From an uncultured Pseudomonadota bacterium (GTDB lineage Bacteria; Pseudomonadota; Gammaproteobacteria; Burkholderiales; Burkholderiaceae), in contig CAMLIZ010000143.1 of NCBI GenBank assembly GCA_946480245.1, positions 1 to 11,733 of the forward strand: 11,733 bases of DNA, read 5' to 3'. Numbering within the stretch: the stretch's first letter is position 1; every line of letters starts with the position of its first letter. The notes under the pieces were generated by a model. The model made no database searches. It had not been told where the DNA came from and worked only from the letters and a program-made list of their open reading frames with translations. Shown here one piece after another: positions 1-7,009 of the stretch. The position numbers and the translations under genes are program-made.

Positions 1-449
<449 letters not shown>

Positions 450-480
450 GCGGTCTCAACCGGGCCAACCCCTTGCCGTG

Positions 481-774
481 ATGAAGCTCTCTCGTTTCCG
501 CCCCCCCCTCGCCGCACTGGTGCTGGCCGCCGCAGGAACGGCGTTCGCTCAGGCCCCCGCCGAGGGCGAGGTGCGCAAGCTCGACCTGCCGCAACAGAAG
601 GTCACGCTCAAGCACAACGGCGTGCAGGCATTGGGCATGCCGCCGATGACCATGGTGTTCCGCGTAAAGACACCCTCGATGCTCGATGGCCTAGCGGTCG
701 GCGATCACGTGAAGTTCACGGTCGAGAAGGTCGAAGGCACGTACACCGTCACGCAGATGCAGAAGCTCAACTGA
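481..774 (+). CDS. CusF-like periplasmic copper-binding protein
   Basis: Small periplasmic metallochaperone-like protein of 97 residues. Residues 1-23 form a signal peptide: basic MKLSRFR, then a hydrophobic Leu/Ala stretch, then AFA before the likely cleavage site. The rest aligns with the CusF beta-barrel. H45, M53, M56 and M58 (LGMPPMTM) fall at the same spacing as Cu(I) ligands H36, W44, M47 and M49 of Escherichia coli CusF, with Met replacing the capping Trp. In Escherichia coli CusF hands Cu(I)/Ag(I) to the CusCBA efflux pump; no pump gene is visible here, so the partner is unknown. I chose the ATG at 481 over the in-frame ATG at 448 because it puts the signal peptide at the N terminus. 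Neither start has a clear ribosome-binding site. The stop at 772-774 is 10 bases before the next gene, so the two are probably cotranscribed. Confidence 0.85.
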   Translation: MKLSRFRPPLAALVLAAAGTAFAQAPAEGEVRKLDLPQQKVTLKHNGVQALGMPPMTMVFRVKTPSMLDGLAVGDHVKFTVEKVEGTYTVTQMQKLN

Positions 775-784
775 GGACCATCAC

Positions 785-1417
785 GTGTCTGCGCATTGCC
801 ACGACGATCACTGCCACGGCGCCGGCGCGAGCAGCGCCAACGACCCGCGATACCGCCGCGTGCTGTGGGTGGCGCTGGTGCTGAATGCAGCGATGTTCTT
901 CATCGAGCTCGGTGTGGGCGTGCACGCCAGCTCGGTGTCGCTGCTGGCCGACGCGATCGACTTCGCCGGTGACGCCGGCAACTACGGCATCTCGCTGGCC
1001 GTGCTGGCCATGGGCACCACGGCCCGCGCCCGTGCTGCCCTGTTCAAGGCCGCCTGCATGGGCGCCTTCGGGGTGGCGGTGCTGGCGCGCGCGCTGTGGG
1101 CCTGGCAACACGGCCGACCACCCGAGCCGCTGCCGATGGGCGCGGTGGCCCTGCTGGCGCTGGCGGTCAACGTGGGCGTCGCCGTGCTGCTCTACGCCTG
1201 GCGCAACGGCGACGCCAACATGCGATCGGTATGGCTGTGCACGCGCAATGACGCGCTCGGCAACATCGCGGTGATGGCCGCCGCGGTGGGCGTGTTCGGC
1301 ACCGGTAGCGCGGTACCCGACCTGCTGGTGGCCACCGCGATGGCCCTGCTCGCCCTTACCTCCTCGACCAGCGTCATCCGCCACGCCAGAACCGAGCTGG
1401 GCGCGACCAAGGCGTAA
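785..1417 (+). CDS. Short CDF-like cation transporter without C-terminal domain
   Basis: Inner-membrane protein of 210 residues with about six hydrophobic segments (near 26-47, 50-76, 85-107, 116-140, 148-172 and 176-197). It resembles the cation diffusion facilitator (CDF) membrane domain. Helix 2 carries ADAIDFAGD, giving D59-x3-D63, the DxxxD arrangement seen in YiiP. Helix 5 carries LCTRNDALGN, giving C152-x3-D156 where CDF proteins usually have HxxxD. The N terminus is rich in His and Cys (HCHDDHCHG), a likely metal-binding tail. Only about a dozen residues follow helix 6, so the usual cytoplasmic CDF dimer domain is absent. Translation starts at a GTG (785) behind a GAGG (773-776) overlapping the upstream stop. 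Pairing with a CusF-like gene suggests copper or a related soft metal, but the substrate is inference. It ends 15 bases from the convergent reductase gene. Confidence 0.85.
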   Translation: MSAHCHDDHCHGAGASSANDPRYRRVLWVALVLNAAMFFIELGVGVHASSVSLLADAIDFAGDAGNYGISLAVLAMGTTARARAALFKAACMGAFGVAVLARALWAWQHGRPPEPLPMGAVALLALAVNVGVAVLLYAWRNGDANMRSVWLCTRNDALGNIAVMAAAVGVFGTGSAVPDLLVATAMALLALTSSTSVIRHARTELGATKA

Positions 1418-1432
1418 GCCGCACCCGGCTCG

Positions 1433-3430
1433 TCAGAGATGGATGCCACGCATCATCTGCTGTAGCGCGACGGCTTCTGCCGACAACTGCGGCTTCGCGC
1501 CCTTCTCGCCCTTGGCGGCCTCGCTGTCCGGGAACATGCGGAAGGTGGTGTTCATGATGATCTGCGCCACGCGCGGCATCAGCGTGTGCACCACCTGGCC
1601 GAAGATGCCCAGGCGCGTGGCGATGCGCACCGGCTTGAACACACAAGCCTCCGCGATCATGTCGGCCGCCTCTTCCGGGGCGAGTGTCGGCACGTTGTTG
1701 TAGATCTTGGTGGGCGCGATCATCGGCGTGCGCACCAGCGGCATGTTGATCGTGGTGAAGGTGATGCCCAGGTCCGCGAATTCGCTGGAGGCGCAGCGCG
1801 TCCACGCATCGAGTGCCGCCTTGCTGGCCACGTACGCCGAGAAGCGCGGCGCGTTGGTCAGCACGCCGATCGAGCTGATGTTCACCACGTGGCCTCTCTT
1901 CTTGGCCGCCATGCCGGGCAGCAGGCCCATCGTGACGCGCAGGCAACCGAAGTAGTTGAGTTGCATCGTGCGCTCGTAGTCGTGAAAGCGGTCGTAGCTG
2001 GCCTCGATGGCGCGCCGGATCGACCGACCGGCGTTGTTGATCAGGAAGTCCACGCCGCCGAACGTGTCGCCGAGCCACTTCACCAGTTCGCCGCAACTCG
2101 CCTCGTCGGCGATGTCGGCCGAGAAGGTGTGCAGTTGAGCGTCCTTGCCGGCGTGCTCGAGGATCTCCTTCCTGGCTTCGGCCAGCTTGGCTTCGTCCCG
2201 GGCGCAGATCACGGTGATGGCCCCTGCCTCAGCGAACTTCTTGGCTGCGGCCAGCCCGATGCCGGAGGAACCACCGGTCACCAGCACCACCTTGCCGCCC
2301 ACCGAGCCGCGCAGAGAGCGGTCCACGTGCAGGTCGGGGTCGAGGTGGCGCTCCCAGTAGTCCCACAGGCGCCAGGCGTAGTCCTTCAGGTTGGGGCATT
2401 CGATGCCCGCCGGCTTCAGGATGGCGAGCGCCTCGCGACTGTCGAAACGCGTGGGGTAGTTGACGAAGGTGAGGATGTCTTCCGGCAACCCTAGATCCTT
2501 CATCACCGCATGGCGCACGCGGCGCACCGGCGCCAGCGCCATCATCCCCTTCTTCACGCTGCGCGGGATGAAGCCGAGCAGCGCGGCATTGACGAAGAGA
2601 TTCATCTTCGGCGCATGGGCCGCCTTCGAAAAGATGTCCAGCACGTCGCCCACGCGGTAGCCGACGGGGTCCACCAGGTGGAAGCAGCGCTTGTTGAGCG
2701 TCTCCTTGCTGTGGCTGATGCAATCCAGCGCGGCCACCACGTAGTCCACCGGCACGATGTTCACGCGGCCGCCTTCCAGCCCCACGGCGGGCAACCACGG
2801 CGGCAGGATCTGGCGCATGCGCTGGATCAGCTTGAAGAAGTAGTAGGGGCCGTCGATCTTGTCCATCTCGCCGGTGTGCGAGTCGCCGACCACCATCGCG
2901 GGGCGATACACCGTCCACGGCACCTTGCACTCCTTGCGCACGATCTTCTCGCTCTCGTGCTTGGTCATGAAGTACGGATGGTCCAGCCCTTCGGCCTCGT
3001 CGAACATGTCCTCGCGGAACACGCCTTCGTACAGGCCGGCGGCGGCGATCGACGACACATGGTGGAAGTGGCCGGCATCGATCGCCTTGGCGAACTCCAC
3101 CGCGTGGCGCGTGCCCTCGATGTTCACCCGCACCTGCGACTCTTCGTCGGCCGACAGGTCGTACACCGCGGCCAGGTGGTAGACCATGTCGATCTTGCCC
3201 TTGAGATCCTTCAGGCTGTCGGGGGCCACTCCCAGCTTCTTGGCAGTGAGGTCGCCGTAGACCGGCACGGCGCGCGCCTTCGACACGCCCCAGTGCGCCA
3301 GCAGCGCCGGCAGCTTGTCTTCGCTCTCGGGTCGCAGCAGGAAATACACGGTGGCGCCGCGACGGGCGAGCAGAGTCTTGACCAGGCGCTTGCCGATGAA
3401 CCCCGTGGCGCCGGTGACGAAATACTGCAT
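1433..3430 (-). CDS. Two-domain alcohol-forming fatty acyl-CoA reductase
   Basis: Predicted to reduce long-chain fatty acyl-CoA (or acyl-ACP) through the aldehyde to a fatty alcohol with NADPH, the alcohol precursor of wax esters. Its 665 residues hold two short-chain dehydrogenase domains. Domain 1 (about 1-370) is of the extended type, with TGATGFIG at 6-13, VSSIAAAG at 125-132 and catalytic Y153-x3-K157. Domain 2 (about 378-620) is classical, with TGGSSGIG at 385-392, NNAG at 465-468, S519/S520 and Y533-x3-K537. Both active sites look intact. Length, domain order and long stretches such as DGPYYFFK, INMPLV, APTKIY and RMFPDS closely match my memory of the characterised Marinobacter aquaeolei VT8 reductase (Maqu_2220, 661 residues). 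The start at 3430 is fixed by an AGGAGG eight bases upstream and by the Rossmann motif following at once. It is divergent from a phasin gene. A role in another lipid reduction cannot be excluded. Confidence 0.93.
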   Translation of the reverse strand: MQYFVTGATGFIGKRLVKTLLARRGATVYFLLRPESEDKLPALLAHWGVSKARAVPVYGDLTAKKLGVAPDSLKDLKGKIDMVYHLAAVYDLSADEESQVRVNIEGTRHAVEFAKAIDAGHFHHVSSIAAAGLYEGVFREDMFDEAEGLDHPYFMTKHESEKIVRKECKVPWTVYRPAMVVGDSHTGEMDKIDGPYYFFKLIQRMRQILPPWLPAVGLEGGRVNIVPVDYVVAALDCISHSKETLNKRCFHLVDPVGYRVGDVLDIFSKAAHAPKMNLFVNAALLGFIPRSVKKGMMALAPVRRVRHAVMKDLGLPEDILTFVNYPTRFDSREALAILKPAGIECPNLKDYAWRLWDYWERHLDPDLHVDRSLRGSVGGKVVLVTGGSSGIGLAAAKKFAEAGAITVICARDEAKLAEARKEILEHAGKDAQLHTFSADIADEASCGELVKWLGDTFGGVDFLINNAGRSIRRAIEASYDRFHDYERTMQLNYFGCLRVTMGLLPGMAAKKRGHVVNISSIGVLTNAPRFSAYVASKAALDAWTRCASSEFADLGITFTTINMPLVRTPMIAPTKIYNNVPTLAPEEAADMIAEACVFKPVRIATRLGIFGQVVHTLMPRVAQIIMNTTFRMFPDSEAAKGEKGAKPQLSAEAVALQQMMRGIHL

Positions 3431-3438
3431 GCTGGAAC

Positions 3439-3444
3439 CCTCCT
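3439..3444 (-). promoter_or_regulatory. Strong Shine-Dalgarno of the acyl-CoA reductase
   Basis: On the minus strand this reads AGGAGG, followed by eight bases and the ATG at 3430. It is the best ribosome-binding site in the window. It settles the start against the in-frame ATG at 3475, which would add 15 polar residues before the Rossmann fold. Confidence 0.8.
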
Positions 3445-3468
3445 GATTGCGATGGTGATCGTGTTGGA

Positions 3469-3494
3469 CCGCCAATTATTCTGTGCATTGGCGG
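3469..3494. repeat. Perfect inverted repeat upstream of the acyl-CoA reductase (candidate operator)
   Basis: CCGCCAAT (3469-3476) and ATTGGCGG (3487-3494) are perfect inverted copies of eight bases separated by ten, 39 bases upstream of the reductase start and 155 bases upstream of the phasin start. The left arm overlaps AATAAT on the minus strand (3475-3480), a possible -10 box of the reductase. The symmetry fits a dimeric regulator. If transcription starts upstream, the same bases would form an 8-bp leader hairpin. I cannot assign a regulator. Confidence 0.45.
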
Positions 3495-3582
3495 CTGCCA
3501 CTCGTGCGCACTAACCCGAACCGCTATTCACCATAGAGCCCGCTCACTAGACAATTAGGCTGTGCGCTCGATGGCCGCTGCC

Positions 3583-3599
3583 TATAGTGCACTGCATGC
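3583..3599 (+). promoter_or_regulatory. Candidate -10 box and TGCA-rich element before the phasin gene
   Basis: TATAGT at 3583-3588 could be a -10 box; the sequence 17 bases upstream is a poor -35. It overlaps the palindrome AGTGCACT (3586-3593), which runs into GCATGC, giving closely spaced TGCA units. PhaR repressors of phasin genes in other species bind TGC/GCA-rich sites, so this is a weak candidate operator. Confidence 0.22.
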
Positions 3600-3649
3600 G
3601 ACGGGAGTGCCGGTCGCGCCCACGGCAAGACGAGCAGAGGAACCTCATC

Positions 3650-4183
3650 ATGGTCAAGAAGCTTCAGAAGATGGCGGAGAAGAAGTCGGCCTCGGCCGCC
3701 GGGCTGATGGACAGCCAGGTCGCACAGACCGTCAAGGAATCGGCACAGCAGATCTGGCTGGCTGGCCTGGGCGCCTTTGCCAAGGCCCAGGAGGAAGGCA
3801 ACAAGGTCTTCGAGACCTTGGTCAAGGAAGGTCTGAGCTTGCAGAAGAAAACCCAGGCGGTGGCCGAGGAGCGCATCGGCGATGTCACCGGCAAGATGAG
3901 CGCAATGGCCGAAGGCGTGACGAGCAAGGCCGGCCAGCAGTGGGACAAGCTCGAAGGCATCTTCGAAAGCCGCGTCTCCAAGGCCCTGAACAAGCTGGGC
4001 GTGCCCTCGGCGAAGGATGTGGACGCGCTGGTGCAGCGCATCGACGCGCTGAGCGAGCAGGTCGCGAAGCTGTCGAAGGCGCCGCGTGCGGCCAAGACCG
4101 CGGCCAAGCCTGCAGTGCGTGCCAACGGCGCCGCCAAGCCGGCCACCAAGCGCGCCGCAGCCCGCAAGTCGGCGCAGGGCTGA
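3650..4183 (+). CDS. PhaF/PhaI-like phasin (polyhydroxyalkanoate granule-associated protein)
   Basis: Phasins coat intracellular storage granules, controlling their size, number and partition. This 177-residue protein has an amphipathic helical core (about 22-120) containing QQIWLAGLGAFAKAQEEGNKVF, typical of the PhaF/PhaI granule-associated family. A leucine-rich heptad segment follows (VDALVQRIDALSEQVAKL, 124-141), probably a coiled coil for oligomerisation. The tail from about 144 is Ala/Lys/Pro-rich with two AAKPA units, resembling the histone-like DNA-binding tail of Pseudomonas PhaF but much shorter. PhaF uses that tail to tie granules to the nucleoid. The ATG at 3650 was chosen because GAGG lies nine bases upstream and the basic MVKKLQKMAEKK start fits the family; the upstream in-frame ATG at 3587 adds an Arg/Cys-rich peptide unlike phasins. 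No PHA synthase gene is in the window. Binding to wax-ester bodies is possible given the neighbour. Confidence 0.9.
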   Translation: MVKKLQKMAEKKSASAAGLMDSQVAQTVKESAQQIWLAGLGAFAKAQEEGNKVFETLVKEGLSLQKKTQAVAEERIGDVTGKMSAMAEGVTSKAGQQWDKLEGIFESRVSKALNKLGVPSAKDVDALVQRIDALSEQVAKLSKAPRAAKTAAKPAVRANGAAKPATKRAAARKSAQG

Positions 4184-4207
4184 TTGCAGTTTCACGTACA
4201 CCGCGAA

Positions 4208-4230
4208 CAGCCGCCTGTTGAAGGCGGCTG
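4208..4230 (+). promoter_or_regulatory. Hairpin immediately before the patatin start codon
   Basis: CAGCCGCC (4208-4215) and GGCGGCTG (4223-4230) form a perfect 8-bp GC-rich stem with a seven-base loop, ending six bases before the ATG at 4237. The only Shine-Dalgarno-like sequence, GAAGG (4220-4224), lies in the loop and stem, so the hairpin may restrict ribosome access. There is no U-run after it, so a standard terminator for the phasin transcript is less likely, though partial termination is possible. Confidence 0.5.
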
Positions 4231-4236
4231 AACCGC

Positions 4237-5460
4237 ATGTCACATTCAAGATCTCGCATCGGCCTCGCGCTCGCAGGCGGCGGCCCCCTCGGCGCGATCT
4301 ACGAAATCGGTGCGCTCTGCGCCCTCGACGAGGCATTGTCCGGGCTCGATTTCGCCGACCTCGATTGCTACGTCGGTGTGTCAGCGGGCGGCTTCATCGC
4401 CGCCGGGCTGGCCAACGGCATGCGTCCACGCGAACTTTGTGCGGCCTTCATCGAGAACGCGGGCGACGACCATGACGTGTTTCGCCCGTCGCTGCTGCTG
4501 CGGCCCGCGTGGGACGAGTTCGCACAGCGGCTGGTCGCGCTGCCCGCACTGAGTGCGCAGGCGGTGCTGCGCTATGCGTTCAAGCGCCGCTCGCTGCTGG
4601 CTGCGTTCGAGCGCCTCGGCCGTGCGCTGCCCACCGGTCTGTTCACCAATGCGCCGCTGGAGGCGCAGTTGCGCAAGGCGTTTTCCACACCCGGGCGCAG
4701 CAACGACTTCCGCCAGTTGCGCCACAAGCTCGTGCTGGTGGCTACCGACCTGGACAGCGGCGAGGCGGCGCCCTTCGGCCAGCCCGGCTGGGACGAGGTG
4801 CCGATCTCGCGGGCGGTACAGGCCAGCGCCGCGTTGCCGGGGCTGTTTCCACCAGTGCGTATCGGCGAGCACTTCTACGTCGACGGCGCGCTGAAGAAGA
4901 CGCTGCACGCCCGCGTGCTGCTGGACGAAGGCATGGACCTGGTGTTGTGCCTGAACCCGCTGGTGCCGTTCAACGCGAAGGAGGCGCCGCCGCACCGTGT
5001 GCTGCGCGGCCGGGCAGAGGCGATCCCCCGGTTGGTAGAGGGCGGCCTGCCGGTGGTGCTGTCGCAGACCTTCCGCTCGCTGATCCACTCGCGGCTCGAA
5101 CTGGGCATGATCGGCTACGACCGCAGCCACCCGCACGTGGACATCGTGCTGTTCGAGCCCGACCAGCACGACCCTGAGATGTTCCTGGCCAACACCTTCA
5201 GCATCTCGCAACGCCGGGTGCTGGCCGAGCACGCCTATCAGAGCACACGGGCCATGCTGCGTTCCCGTCGTGCGGCACTGCGGCCGCAGCTGGCACGCCA
5301 CGGCGTGGCGATCGACGATGCGGTGCTCGACGACACGCAACGCCACCTGATCGAGAAGCGGCGCACCTCCCGTCGCTTCGGCCGCGCCGTTCAACGGCTC
5401 GACGCAGTGTTGGACGAGCTGGAGCAGGCACTGCCTGCCCTCGCGGCTCAGCCGAGGTAG
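4237..5460 (+). CDS. Patatin-like phospholipase / acyl hydrolase
   Basis: Serine hydrolase of the patatin family, which releases fatty acids from phospholipids, neutral lipids or granule polymers with a Ser-Asp dyad. Of 407 residues, the patatin domain spans about 7-235. It has the oxyanion loop GGGPLG (14-19), the nucleophile elbow GVSAG with S49, and the catalytic Asp in DGA (D216). The C-terminal part (about 250-407) is rich in Arg and Leu, with no recognised motif and no evident membrane segment. There is no signal peptide, so it is probably cytoplasmic. It follows the phasin by 53 bases on the same strand and may share its transcript. The context suggests a substrate in storage lipid or granule surface lipid, but the family is broad and the substrate is inference. 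Its last 13 bases overlap the convergent carboxypeptidase gene. Confidence 0.92.
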   Translation: MSHSRSRIGLALAGGGPLGAIYEIGALCALDEALSGLDFADLDCYVGVSAGGFIAAGLANGMRPRELCAAFIENAGDDHDVFRPSLLLRPAWDEFAQRLVALPALSAQAVLRYAFKRRSLLAAFERLGRALPTGLFTNAPLEAQLRKAFSTPGRSNDFRQLRHKLVLVATDLDSGEAAPFGQPGWDEVPISRAVQASAALPGLFPPVRIGEHFYVDGALKKTLHARVLLDEGMDLVLCLNPLVPFNAKEAPPHRVLRGRAEAIPRLVEGGLPVVLSQTFRSLIHSRLELGMIGYDRSHPHVDIVLFEPDQHDPEMFLANTFSISQRRVLAEHAYQSTRAMLRSRRAALRPQLARHGVAIDDAVLDDTQRHLIEKRRTSRRFGRAVQRLDAVLDELEQALPALAAQPR

Positions 5461-6941
5461 CGCGCTTCGAGGTGCGCCTTGAAGTGCGCGGGGTTCAGCG
5501 GCTCGCCGCTGGCCCGCAGCGCGAGCTCGTCGGTGGTCCACCGGCTGCCCTGCGACCAGATGTTGTCGCGCAGCCAGCCGAACACCGGCGCCAGGTCACC
5601 GGCGGCAATGCGCGCGTCGAGATCAGGAGTGCTGCGGCGCATTGCCGCAAACCACTGCGCCGCGTACATCGCGCCCAGCGTGTAGCACGGGAAGTAGCCG
5701 AACAGCGCCTCCGGCCAGTGCACGTCCTGCATGCAGCCGTTGCGGTAGTTGCTGCGCGTGTCCACACCGAGCAGCGCCATCATCTTCTCGTCCCACAGCG
5801 CCGGGATGTCCTCGGCCTCGATGTCGCCTTCGATCAGCGCACGCTCGATCTCGAAGCGCAGGATCACGTGCGCGGGGTATGTGATCTCGTCGGCCTCCAC
5901 GCGGATGAAGCCGGGCTGCACACGCGTGAACAGGCGGTGCAGGTTCTCGGCCTCGTAGGCCGGATGTGCACCAAGGTGCTTGCGCACCAGCGGCGCCAGC
6001 AGCGTGGCGAAGGCGGGATTGCAGGCGAGCTGCATCTCGAAGCTCAGGCTTTGGCTCTCGTGCACGGCCATCGAACGGGCCTGCGCCACCGGCTGCCCCA
6101 GCCAGTCGCGCGGCAGGTTCTGCTCGTAGCGCGCATGACCGGTCTCGTGCGCCGTGCTCATCAGGCTTTGCACGAAATCGTCGTCGCGATAGCGGGTGGT
6201 CAGCCGCACATCCTCCGGCACACCGCCGGAGAACGGATGGGTGCTTTCGTCGAGTCGGCCACCGTCGAAGTCGAACTGCAGCAGTTCCATCACTTCGAGG
6301 CTGAGCGCGCGCTGCGCGGCGCGGGAGAACGGCGGCTCGGGCCGCAGCACGGGCTCGTGCCGCTGTCGTTCGGCCGCCCGGGCGATCAATCCCGGAAGCC
6401 ACTGCCTCAGGTCACCGAACACGCGATCGACAGTCTCGCTGCGCATGCCCGGCTCATAGCGGTCCATCAGCGCGTCGTACGGTCGCAGACCGCTTTGGGC
6501 CGACAGCAGCGCGGCCTCTTCGCGGGCAATGCGCAGCACGGGGCGGAAGTTCTCGAGAAAGCCCTGCCAGTCGTTGGCCGGGCGCTGGCTGCGCCAGGCG
6601 TGCTCGCAGCGCGAAGTGGCCAGGGTCTTGGCCTGCACCAATGCGTCTGGCAGGGCATTGGCGCGTTGCCATTCGCGCCGCATCTCGCGCAGGTTCGCGC
6701 GCTGCATCTCGTCCAGCGGCTCCTGCTCGGCGCGAGCCAGTTGCTCGCCCAGTGCAGGGTCGGTGCGCAGGCCGTGTGCCAGCGACGCGATCTCGGCCAG
6801 GGCCGCTGCGCGCGCCTCGCGGCCGTTGGGGGGCATGTTGCAGGCCTGGTCCCACCAGGCGATCGACTGCAGGTGCTCGAACCGGTGTAGCCGGGTATGG
6901 CGCTCGACGAGCGCGGTATAGGCAGGATGGGCAGTGGTCAT
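5448..6941 (-). CDS. M32 family metallocarboxypeptidase (Taq carboxypeptidase type)
   Basis: Cytoplasmic zinc carboxypeptidase that removes C-terminal amino acids from peptides. Its 497 residues match the usual length of about 500. The zinc site is intact: HETGH (H265, E266, H269) plus E295 in HESQS. The conserved IRVEADEITY lies at about 346-355, and SNYRNGCMQDVHW at about 397-409 also fits the family. The start at 6941 was chosen because AAGGA (6947-6951) lies five bases upstream; an in-frame GTG at 6962 would add seven residues. It lies 68 bases downstream of the SppA-type gene on the same strand and may be the last gene of that operon or have its own promoter. It converges with the patatin gene, the two coding ends overlapping by 13 bases. 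Confidence 0.95.
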   Translation of the reverse strand: MTTAHPAYTALVERHTRLHRFEHLQSIAWWDQACNMPPNGREARAAALAEIASLAHGLRTDPALGEQLARAEQEPLDEMQRANLREMRREWQRANALPDALVQAKTLATSRCEHAWRSQRPANDWQGFLENFRPVLRIAREEAALLSAQSGLRPYDALMDRYEPGMRSETVDRVFGDLRQWLPGLIARAAERQRHEPVLRPEPPFSRAAQRALSLEVMELLQFDFDGGRLDESTHPFSGGVPEDVRLTTRYRDDDFVQSLMSTAHETGHARYEQNLPRDWLGQPVAQARSMAVHESQSLSFEMQLACNPAFATLLAPLVRKHLGAHPAYEAENLHRLFTRVQPGFIRVEADEITYPAHVILRFEIERALIEGDIEAEDIPALWDEKMMALLGVDTRSNYRNGCMQDVHWPEALFGYFPCYTLGAMYAAQWFAAMRRSTPDLDARIAAGDLAPVFGWLRDNIWSQGSRWTTDELALRASGEPLNPAHFKAHLEARYLG

Positions 6942-7009
6942 GGCGGTCCTTGGGCGTGCCACCTCGTGAGCGGCGCGAAGGCCGCATTGTGCCGCCCTTG
7001 CCGCCGCGC

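Noticed and set aside
1417..1430. AGCCG-CACC-CGGCT hairpin between the convergent transporter and reductase genes as a terminator
   Set aside because: It is only five base pairs with no T-run on either side. Its position at the gene ends is suggestive, but the evidence is too weak to list.
3431..3475. Upstream in-frame ATG at 3475 for the acyl-CoA reductase
   Set aside because: The AGGAGG eight bases before 3430 and the Rossmann motif directly after it make 3430 the start; the extra 15 residues have no family counterpart.
3486..3504. Sigma-54-like TGGCAG...TGC on the minus strand before the reductase
   Set aside because: The GG and GC elements are one base too far apart and the -12 element is AATGC instead of TTGC, so it does not fit the sigma-54 consensus.
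1586..3514. Long open frames on the plus strand opposite the acyl-CoA reductase (1586-2494 and 2510-3514)
   Set aside because: They are His/Arg/Ala-rich, match no family, and lie antisense to a gene with two intact catalytic domains. They are the usual antisense openness of GC-rich coding DNA.
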